The translations under genes were made by a program, and so were the position numbers. A stretch of 38,966 nucleotides of DNA from Thiopontia sp964415865. GTDB taxonomy: Bacteria > Pseudomonadota > Gammaproteobacteria > GCF-002020875. This document shows, one piece after another, positions 33,060 through 38,966 of the stretch. Each line of letters begins with the position of its first letter. The stretch's first letter is position 1. The notes beneath the pieces are model-generated. The model was not told the origin of the DNA. It made no database searches and worked only from the letters and a program-made list of their open reading frames with translations. Location: contig CAYQBY010000013.1 of NCBI GenBank assembly GCA_964415865.1, positions 1-38,966 on the forward strand, given 5' to 3'.

Positions 33060-35456
33060 CTATAGAGGAGCACCATACAGATCAGCCTGAAAACTGACAA
33101 ACATATCTCTTATATCACCAACACGACCGAGCTCACTCACCGCATCTCTCATGGAGTGATATCTCAATTCGAGCAGATCAGGCAACTTGCCACTATCAAG
33201 CTCACCCACCCCTTGAGAAATATAGTGATCCAACACAAAAGAGAGGAACTGCTGCTGTTTATCTCCATACGGCTCAAAAATGGTCTGCTTATGGTTATTG
33301 ACCCGCTCCTCTCTGGTGATCGTTGGTAATGCATAAGCGACATAACCCAACACATCAAACAAATCGCTCTGCTCTGCACCAATCAGCCGCTTGATCTCTG
33401 CCAACTGCTCTCTACCATAACCGCGCTCTTCCAGCCCAGCCAGCAGTTTGCTACGGGTATCTGGGTTGCTCCAAAGCCTGCGTAACTCCTCCTCATCCCT
33501 GAATAACCCCGGGATCTCACCAAACAGTCGCTCAATAAACTGGGTTGCAGAGATCGGCTTTCCATCCGGGCTCCAGAAGGTGGTCGCACTCATCGACTGG
33601 ATCGTGCGCTCCTTGCCATCGGCCAGCTTGATCACAATTTTTTCTTGTCGGTTGCAGATACATGGGGTCTGACCACATATCGGACAGAGTGCCGTGTTAC
33701 ATATACAGGGGGAGTGGTCACAAACTGGGCAAGGTTCTGGCTCACATTCACAGAGGGTCTTCCCGCACACATCGCAGGGCTTTGGTTCACCAACCTTGCC
33801 ACCTTCTGGCTCCGGATCCCCATCCCACTCTGGATCACTGAAATGCTCATACGCCTTCACAAAGTCGTAGATAGTAAAATACTCTTTCTCATCAAACAGA
33901 CGGGTTCCACGACCAATAATCTGCTTGAACTCAATCATCGAATTGATCGGGCGCATCAACACAATATTGCGGATATTTCGTGCATCCACACCAGTAGAGA
34001 GCTTCTGTGAGGTGGTCAGAATCGTGGGGATGGACTTCTCATTGTCCTGAAAAAACCGTAGCCATCGCTCCCCCTCCGCCCCATCATTGGCAGTCACTCG
34101 CACGCAGTAGTTGGGGTCACTGCTCCGCTTAATCTGGTTAATCAGATCCCGCACAGCCAATGCGTGTTCCTGAGTGGCGCAGAAGACCAGCGTCTTCTGA
34201 CCCTGATCGATCTGCCCCATAAAGAGCTTGACCCGATAGAACTCCCGCTCCTTGATCTCGATAATCCGATTAAAATCATCCTCACTGTAGCGCCTGCCTG
34301 TCTCAACCTCCCCCTCCACCACATCATCATCAGAGGTGTAGAGATAATCATCCAGCGTAGTTGCAATCTGCTGCACCCGAAAGGGGGTGAGAAAACCGTC
34401 GTTGATCCCCTCCTTGAGCGAATAGAGATAGACTGGCTCCCCAAAGTAGGCGTAGGTATCCACATTGCCCTTGCGTTTCGGGGTGGCGGTCAGCCCCAGC
34501 TGCACCGCACTGGAGAAATACTCCAGAATCCCGCGCCAGTTACTCTCATCATTGGCGCCACCACGATGACACTCATCAATCACAATAAAGTCGAAGAAGT
34601 CGGGCGGATAGTCGCCAAAATTGGGGGCGGGATTGCCCGCTGCATCACTGCCGGACATAAAGGTCTGGAAGATGGTAAAGAAGATGCTGCCATTCTTCGG
34701 CACCTGCCCCTTTTTGCGAATCTCATCTGGTGAGATCCGCACCAATGCATCCTCGGCAAAGGCCCCAAAAGCGTTATAGGCCTGATCAGCCAGAATATTG
34801 CGATCAGCCAGAAAGAGGATGCGCGGTCTGCGGTTGCTGGCTATCTTATTCCAGCGACTCTGGAACAGCACCCACGCCAACTGAAAAGCGATAAAGGTTT
34901 TTCCCGTTCCAGTCGCCAGGGTCAATAGAATCCGATCTTTTCCTGCGGCAATCGCCTCCAGTGCATTGGTGATCGCGTTGTGCTGATAGTAACGAGCCTC
35001 CCAGCTCCCCCCCTTGTCCTCAAATGGAACCTCGGCAAAACGGTCCCGCCAACCACTGCGCTCCACAAAGGTCTCATCCCACAGCTCATCCGGTGTAGGG
35101 TAACGCTCAACCAGCCCCTCCTCCCCCGTTTTCATATTGACCCGATAGATCTTTCTGCCATTGGTAGAGTAGGCAAATCGGCTCTGCAATTTTTCCGCGT
35201 AGCGCTTGGCCTGCGCCAACCCCTCCGTCTCGGAGAGCCCCACCCGCTTTGCCTCAATCACCGCAAGCTTCTGCCCCCGATAGAGCAACACATAATCGGC
35301 AATATCCTGTCTGGCCCTACGGCCACCGCCCAAAATTCTGCCAGGTGCAATCACCTCACGCCGCACCCGACTGCCATCCACCCTGCCCCAACCCGCCTCC
35401 GCCAAGGCTGGATCAATCAGCTCGGCACGGGTCTCGGCTTCGTTGAGATCATTCAT
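33060..35456 (-). CDS. hsdR: Type I restriction enzyme R subunit (EcoEI-like HsdR)
   Basis: The 798-aa product starts with the HSDR_N nuclease domain (VRREVIAPGRIL, VIEAKR near residues 67-72). SF2 motor motifs follow: LATGTGKT (Walker A) and DECHRGG (DEAH-type box). QIIGRGTRLFDEK is motif VI. The C-terminal half fits the EcoEI_R_C domain. A Cys-rich insertion with three CxxC...CxC units lies at about 559-602. HsdR translocates and cleaves DNA lacking the host methylation mark. The first codons overlap vapC by four bases, and the 5' end is repeated at 36384-36418. hsdM is not in the window. Confidence 0.94.
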   Translation of the reverse strand: MNDLNEAETRAELIDPALAEAGWGRVDGSRVRREVIAPGRILGGGRRARQDIADYVLLYRGQKLAVIEAKRVGLSETEGLAQAKRYAEKLQSRFAYSTNGRKIYRVNMKTGEEGLVERYPTPDELWDETFVERSGWRDRFAEVPFEDKGGSWEARYYQHNAITNALEAIAAGKDRILLTLATGTGKTFIAFQLAWVLFQSRWNKIASNRRPRILFLADRNILADQAYNAFGAFAEDALVRISPDEIRKKGQVPKNGSIFFTIFQTFMSGSDAAGNPAPNFGDYPPDFFDFIVIDECHRGGANDESNWRGILEYFSSAVQLGLTATPKRKGNVDTYAYFGEPVYLYSLKEGINDGFLTPFRVQQIATTLDDYLYTSDDDVVEGEVETGRRYSEDDFNRIIEIKEREFYRVKLFMGQIDQGQKTLVFCATQEHALAVRDLINQIKRSSDPNYCVRVTANDGAEGERWLRFFQDNEKSIPTILTTSQKLSTGVDARNIRNIVLMRPINSMIEFKQIIGRGTRLFDEKEYFTIYDFVKAYEHFSDPEWDGDPEPEGGKVGEPKPCDVCGKTLCECEPEPCPVCDHSPCICNTALCPICGQTPCICNRQEKIVIKLADGKERTIQSMSATTFWSPDGKPISATQFIERLFGEIPGLFRDEEELRRLWSNPDTRSKLLAGLEERGYGREQLAEIKRLIGAEQSDLFDVLGYVAYALPTITREERVNNHKQTIFEPYGDKQQQFLSFVLDHYISQGVGELDSGKLPDLLELRYHSMRDAVSELGRVGDIRDMFVSFQADLYGAPL
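35416..35450 (-). repeat. Left copy of a 35-bp direct repeat (hsdR codons 3-13)
   Basis: It is identical in 34 of 35 positions to 36384-36418 in the same orientation, about 970 bp away. The right copy encodes a detached fragment DLNEAETRAELMD, followed after four more codons by a stop. The VapBC-type module and the antitoxin-like ORF lie between the two copies. Confidence 0.85.
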
Positions 35457-35866
35457 GTCGACAACAACCCAAACAGCTCTTGTGGCGTATAGATTGGAAG
35501 ATCTCCACCTTTGAAATCCCGTCCATTACGGGTTACAACACCCTCAACCCCCACATTGAAACCGGCCTGATAGAGCACTGCATCCTCATAATCCGAGAAG
35601 GGTAGCGTTAGGGCCATCTGCAAAACATCCCTATTCACCTCAGCCACCTGAAACAGGGAGAGCAGATGTTGAATTGCATTTTTTGCCGTATCACGGTCAT
35701 AGTGCTTTGCAGTCAGGTAATCAATTGTTGTTACTGTATGTGCACTGACCACCCCTTTCAGATTGCCCAACTCAACCTCTTTCACCAGTTGAACCGCCAC
35801 CTCTCTAAAAGGTTCTCGGCTCAGCAACAGATCCAGAATCACATTGGTATCAAAGAGAATTTTCAA
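35453..35866 (-). CDS. PIN-domain toxin (VapC-type)
   Basis: The 137-aa product begins MKILFDTNVILDLLLSREPF with the first PIN Asp (D6). The later acidic residues lie in DYEDAVLYQAG and the RNGRDFKG segment, so the Mg2+-dependent RNase site appears intact. Its start overlaps the antitoxin stop by four bases (ATGA). The stop overlaps the hsdR start in the same way, so all three genes would be translated from one mRNA. The cellular RNA target is unknown. Confidence 0.88.
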   Translation of the reverse strand: MKILFDTNVILDLLLSREPFREVAVQLVKEVELGNLKGVVSAHTVTTIDYLTAKHYDRDTAKNAIQHLLSLFQVAEVNRDVLQMALTLPFSDYEDAVLYQAGFNVGVEGVVTRNGRDFKGGDLPIYTPQELFGLLST

Positions 35867-36114
35867 CGGTGCTTCTCTTCCAGATAGGCGCGATAATCCT
35901 GCTCATCCAGATTGCTATCTCTTAGCAACCCAGAGAGAGAGCGAGTATGTGGTGGCAGTGCCTCCTCTCTATCTGAGCCACTCTCCTGCTGGGCAGAGAG
36001 CAGACGGAAATAGTCCGCAACAATTTTTGACAGAGATTTTTCATGATCTTTGGAAAATTTCTTGGCCGCCTCAATAAGGTGCTGATCCATCCTAAGTGTG
36101 AGTTTTGTCTGCAT
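35863..36114 (-). CDS. VapB/DUF6364-like antitoxin
   Basis: The 83-aa product opens with a ribbon-helix-helix pattern: MQTKLTLRMDQHLIEAAKKF, then KSLSKIVADYF. A long toxin-wrapping tail ends DEQDYRAYLEEKHR. An AAAAGGGG ribosome site precedes the start. The neighbouring PIN toxin and the palindromic operator upstream support an autoregulated toxin-antitoxin pair. Confidence 0.85.
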   Translation of the reverse strand: MQTKLTLRMDQHLIEAAKKFSKDHEKSLSKIVADYFRLLSAQQESGSDREEALPPHTRSLSGLLRDSNLDEQDYRAYLEEKHR

Positions 36115-36139
36115 AAGAACCCCTTTTATCCATTCATTT

Positions 36140-36154
36140 CATACGTGGCGTATG
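36140..36154. promoter_or_regulatory. Palindromic operator of the vapBC-type module
   Basis: CATACG (36140-36145), three bases, CGTATG (36149-36154), placed about 25 bp upstream of the antitoxin ATG and just downstream of the predicted -10. A further ATACGT half-site is visible near 36168. This suits autorepression by the antitoxin. Confidence 0.65.
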
Positions 36155-36164
36155 CTTTTATTAT

Positions 36165-36193
36165 TTTATACGTCACCCGCTCTGTAATTGCAA
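36165..36193 (-). promoter_or_regulatory. Sigma-70 promoter of the vapBC-type module
   Basis: Minus-strand TTGCAA (36188-36193) and TATAAA (36165-36170) are spaced by 17 bp. The element overlaps the 3' end of the antitoxin-like ORF upstream. Confidence 0.65.
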
Positions 36194-36372
36194 GAAATCA
36201 TGCTCTTTTTGAGCTGTTTCTGCAGATCACTGCGCCACGACTCTGCCTCCGCCTCAACCTCTTCTGCGGATACCGTGTATCCTGCATTGGCCTCCTGAAC
36301 CCCTGTTTCCACCTGATGGCGGAACCACTGATTCCGACTCTTTTCCTCATCCTGCGAGATAAAGTCACACAT
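36166..36372 (-). CDS. 68-aa antitoxin-like small protein, possibly a remnant
   Basis: The product contains WFRHQVETGVQEANAG and VSAEEVEAEAESW, resembling the C-terminal half of ParD/PaaA-type antitoxins. The N-terminal DNA-binding part is short or lost. The start lies in another frame directly behind the duplicated hsdR fragment. No partner toxin adjoins it. It may be a broken antitoxin gene. Confidence 0.5.
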   Translation of the reverse strand: MCDFISQDEEKSRNQWFRHQVETGVQEANAGYTVSAEEVEAEAESWRSDLQKQLKKSMISCNYRAGDV

Positions 36373-36383
36373 AAAACCAATCC

Positions 36384-36418
36384 ATCAGCTCGGCACGAGT
36401 CTCGGCTTCGTTGAGATC
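36384..36418 (-). repeat. Right copy of the 35-bp direct repeat (detached hsdR 5' fragment)
   Basis: See the left copy at 35416-35450. In its hsdR frame the fragment reads DLNEAETRAELMDWFYV and then stops at 36367-36369. Upstream of it, 36419-36558 is A/T-rich and carries no gene that I can support. Confidence 0.85.
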
Positions 36419-36558
36419 TCTATGCACTAAATCTGTTCCAGACACAATAATCAAAACCCAATTAAGAAATAAAAAACAGATAACCTACTGTTTTAAATAA
36501 CATAAAACATCACGACCTCTAGAAATACACCTCAAAATCAAAACCCGATCAAGAAATA

Positions 36559-38013
36559 CTAATCCCAATTCGGGATATATCCCGCCCTTGGATGCTCAGG
36601 ATCAGCCACCTTAATATGACCTCCTTCCTGTGCCCTCTTAATAACCCCTGATGTTTGTGAGGCATTCCTGGAGTCAATCCCAAAACGCTCAGACAAACTG
36701 GCATTTTTCATACGCTCTCCACTTAAGAACTTCAGCACCGCATGTTGATAGCAGGCTCGAACACGCTCATCCGGGGTCATTTTGGCAAACGAACGTGGGC
36801 CATAAAGCACTACCTGCATTGATACCTCATTCTCAAGAAACAGCGGCGGTGGCAACTGGAATAACTCCACCTGAGCAATCACCTTATCCAAGCCGCTCCC
36901 CTGCTCTTCACACATCTTCATCCTTCGCATCAATGTAGCCAGTGCCTCATTTCTTGATCTAGGCGGCAGATCAATCATACGATCTACCTCAACCAGCGGA
37001 TGCCCCGGGTTGGTAATCTCTATCCGATCTGTAAAGAGTTCAATTTGTGGGCCTGCACCTGTAATCGTCATATCTTGATGAATCAGCGCATTGGCCACCA
37101 GCTCACGAATTGCCAACTCAGGAAAAAGGGGTTGATCTACGCGAAGTGCTGAACCAATATGCTCATTTCTTGGTAAAATATCATTGATAAACCTCACTAA
37201 CCCCTCAAAGCCAACGGCATACCCTTTTTTGCCATCCAATCGGTGTATCACCATAGCCGCCCGGTTGGTACCATCATAAGCAATCAACCTTACCGATTTT
37301 CTGGCCAATACGGAGTTGAAGCACTGTAGATCTGTAGCAAAGAGCATTGCACCAAGATGGGTAATACTCCACTTGTCCCCCACATCAGGCTGGATCAACT
37401 GGTCAGCTTCCAGATGTTCAAAAATACCTTTTCGGTTATCGGGCAGCGGCTGCTGAGTCAATCGGAAGTAACTTGCGTAATCGAGCAACTCCAACACCTC
37501 ATCACCCGTGACGTACTGCTTTGCAATCCCCTGCTCCCATACGTAGGGTCGGAGACAATCAATCAACCGCTGGTGTCGCTCCGGGTAATCCGTTAATTTT
37601 GGTGTAGCACTGCCGATACGAATATAGGGGATATTACCGAAAGAGACCGGCACAGATGGGGCCGCAGGAATTTCCAGCACGACCACCCGTCCATCTGGGT
37701 GATCAATCCTTCTAAAACTAAAGGCGATGCTGGGCTGAAGCTGCTTCGCCAGCCATAACTGAAACTCCTCATTGCCCACCTTCTCCACATCAGGGTTTAC
37801 AGTAGTCCCAACCACACGATGAGAACGGTCATCGACCCCCCAAACCATATAGGCACAATCTCTACCCTCTATACGTGCAGCATTGGAGAGTGCAGAACAT
37901 CGCACCCCAACCTCCTTGGGACTGAAGTTGTTGACCTTGAACTCCAACCAAGCCGTCTCTGCTGGCTCGGCACAGAAATCCTCAATCAGTTCGATATCAC
38001 GTTCCAAGCTCAT
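36559..38013 (-). CDS. AlbA_2/RecG-C-like ATP-binding transcriptional regulator
   Basis: The 484-aa product starts at ATG 38011-38013 with GGGAGG upstream; longer in-frame readings to 38259 are a shadow of rhuM. An AlbA_2 (Schlafen AAA_4-like) domain covers about 15-140 (ETAWLEFKVNNFSPKEVGVRCSA pattern). A HATPase_c_4-type segment (IRELVANALIHQD, ITNPGHPL, EEQGSGLDKV) covers about 280-400, and a winged-helix-like C-terminus follows. Such proteins often sit inside type I restriction loci. The role is regulatory or defensive but unknown. Confidence 0.8.
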   Translation of the reverse strand: MSLERDIELIEDFCAEPAETAWLEFKVNNFSPKEVGVRCSALSNAARIEGRDCAYMVWGVDDRSHRVVGTTVNPDVEKVGNEEFQLWLAKQLQPSIAFSFRRIDHPDGRVVVLEIPAAPSVPVSFGNIPYIRIGSATPKLTDYPERHQRLIDCLRPYVWEQGIAKQYVTGDEVLELLDYASYFRLTQQPLPDNRKGIFEHLEADQLIQPDVGDKWSITHLGAMLFATDLQCFNSVLARKSVRLIAYDGTNRAAMVIHRLDGKKGYAVGFEGLVRFINDILPRNEHIGSALRVDQPLFPELAIRELVANALIHQDMTITGAGPQIELFTDRIEITNPGHPLVEVDRMIDLPPRSRNEALATLMRRMKMCEEQGSGLDKVIAQVELFQLPPPLFLENEVSMQVVLYGPRSFAKMTPDERVRACYQHAVLKFLSGERMKNASLSERFGIDSRNASQTSGVIKRAQEGGHIKVADPEHPRAGYIPNWD

Positions 38014-38266
38014 TACAACCTCCCAAGAGAAAACCCTCCGGTCTACCGAAATGAGCAATTTGCATTTTTTGCAAATTGCTTTTTTCACTGACCTCCCCTT
38101 CATCCATTGCATTACGGATATGCCGAGATATAACAGAGACATCACGCCCAAAAAGCTCTGCCATTTGCGCCTGAGCAAGCCAAACCGTCTCCCTCTCAAA
38201 CTGCACATCAACCCGTATATCACCGCTCTCTGTCTGATAGATTTCGATCTGTTTACCATTGTCCAT
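37997..38266 (-). pseudogene. rhuM: Truncated RhuM-family protein
   Basis: From ATG 38264-38266 (GGAG upstream) the product matches the N-terminal part of RhuM: IEIYQTESGD, ETVWLAQAQMAELFGRDVS and KSNLQKMQIA. After about 68 residues the similarity ends and a stop follows after 89 codons, whereas intact RhuM is over 300 aa. The end overlaps the start of the AlbA-like gene by 17 bases. It looks like a deletion remnant. Confidence 0.75.
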
Positions 38267-38966
38267 AACTGTCTCCTGCCGTGAGCTCACCACGGAATGC
38301 CTTTTGGAGGATGGACTGTTTGAGTTCGGTGAGGGCTGTGAGCTTTTGTTGGTAAATGGTTTCAAGCTCACCGATTTTATCGGTCATTAGCCCAACCCTA
38401 TCAACAATCTCTTGCTGTTCAATGAGTGGCGCTATTGGCACTAATAATTTTCTCAGATCTCTTATGGAAAGATTGGGCTGCATCAAAGTATTAGCCTGTT
38501 TCTTCACATAGTCTGAAACTTGATTTGTGCATAGATAAGCATACAAATAATTTTGAATCACTTTCGTTTCATCTGCCAACAAAGCAGCTACCCGTTGGTT
38601 CAGTAATGCTCCGTCAAACTCTTTTGGAACCACAGCAACTTTGAGCCCCGTCGATATTATAGAGCGAGTTAAAGCTATAACGAGACTACCCTCAGGAACT
38701 CTTACGGCAGAATACTCGACATCAAACCCTTCAGGAAGAAGGCTACTATCATCATAGACAAACTCTTTAACACCAACATTTGTGATTTTGATAGACTTAA
38801 CCACATTTGTTGAGGAAAACTGACCACTTTTAAATGCAAAGCCATTAATAACATCTGAAATGCTTGCAACAGGCATATCAGACCAACCCTCACCCCGCTC
38901 GGTGAAGACCTTATTGAGGTAGCTCTCAAACAGCTCACGGGCATTGGTGAGGTTTCGCTCGGCATT
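38253..38966 (-). CDS. hsdS: Type I restriction specificity subunit, C-terminal part
   Basis: Only the last 237 codons lie in the window; the 5' end is beyond the edge. The visible part begins in the central helical linker (NAERNLTNARELFESYLNKVF), followed by the second target recognition domain and the distal conserved helix (IEQQEIVDRVGLMTDKIGELETIYQ, LKQSILQKAFRGEL). HsdS determines the DNA sequence recognised by the methylase and nuclease. An internal ATG at 38876 gives a shorter reading that starts inside the protein. It overlaps rhuM by 14 bp. Confidence 0.92.
   Translation of the reverse strand, partial: NAERNLTNARELFESYLNKVFTERGEGWSDMPVASISDVINGFAFKSGQFSSTNVVKSIKITNVGVKEFVYDDSSLLPEGFDVEYSAVRVPEGSLVIALTRSIISTGLKVAVVPKEFDGALLNQRVAALLADETKVIQNYLYAYLCTNQVSDYVKKQANTLMQPNLSIRDLRKLLVPIAPLIEQQEIVDRVGLMTDKIGELETIYQQKLTALTELKQSILQKAFRGELTAGDSYGQW

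Noticed and set aside
36043..36414. 123-codon plus-strand frame over the toxin-antitoxin promoter region
   Set aside because: It is antisense to the antitoxin start and to the antitoxin-like ORF, and shows no family resemblance.
38054..38080. Ten-base hairpin followed by Ts inside the rhuM remnant
   Set aside because: Its sequence encodes the conserved KSNLQKMQIA segment of RhuM, so the symmetry is probably a coding coincidence.
38014..38259. Long N-terminal extension of the AlbA-like protein
   Set aside because: This stretch is another frame of the rhuM remnant; the ATG at 38013 has a proper ribosome site.
1..38966. CRISPR array, tRNA, rRNA, insertion sequence or phage genes
   Set aside because: No regularly spaced repeats, cloverleaf-like sequences, transposase motifs or phage structural genes were seen on either strand.

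Overview
The window looks like a gammaproteobacterial chromosome. The core block aroA-cmk-rpsA-ihfB-lapA-lapB, together with purB and pyrF, has the gene content and protein lengths of that class. The sequence alone does not fix the species. The abundance of c-type cytochromes and a molybdopterin/Rieske oxidoreductase suggests a respiratory generalist or chemolithotroph.

Layout. (1) 1-4022, minus strand: an operon of two di-heme cytochrome c peroxidase-like proteins, a Tat-exported Rieske subunit and a molybdopterin catalytic subunit cut off by the window edge. This is the gene set of dissimilatory iodate reductase (IdrP/IdrP/IdrB/IdrA) rather than plain arsenite oxidase. (2) 4402-10244, minus: two tiny membrane proteins, a CydA-superfamily membrane subunit without CydB, a membrane-anchored di-heme cytochrome c, a c5-like cytochrome c, and a tri-heme cytochrome c fused to an ethylbenzene-dehydrogenase-type heme b domain. 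(3) 10594-24464, plus: a HEAT-repeat protein, an exported cupredoxin-like protein, a 37-aa membrane peptide, a double-UspA protein carrying five PCP_red-like repeats, a radical SAM/SPASM protein carrying four more, a protoporphyrinogen-oxidase-like flavoprotein, a small membrane protein, and a Cache/PAS histidine kinase with an NtrC-family response regulator. (4) 24467-32999: housekeeping genes (RsmC-like methyltransferase, purB, pyrF, lapB, lapA, ihfB, rpsA, cmk, aroA). (5) 33060-38966, minus: a type I restriction locus (hsdR ... hsdS) interrupted by a VapBC-type module, an antitoxin-like remnant, an AlbA/RecG-like regulator and a truncated rhuM, with a 35-bp duplicated piece of the hsdR 5' end.

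How regions 1-3 fit together. Sigma-54-type promoters (GG-N10-GC) lie in front of all three respiratory/cofactor transcription units. Two of them share an identical 15-mer. About 90-190 bp upstream of each predicted start lie inverted repeats of the form TGAAC-N5-GTTCA: three in the shared divergent region at 10351-10465 and two upstream of the idr-like operon at 4239-4301. This is the architecture of an enhancer-dependent regulon, and an NtrC-type activator with a cognate kinase is encoded at the end of region 3. I infer that one two-component system switches on an iodate-reductase-like enzyme, a bd-like electron-transfer complex and a tetrapyrrole-themed accessory operon. The PCP_red-like repeats, the NirJ/Ahb-like radical SAM protein, the PPOX-like flavoprotein and the HEAT protein together suggest handling of a modified tetrapyrrole. 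That function is inference and is not shown by the sequence.
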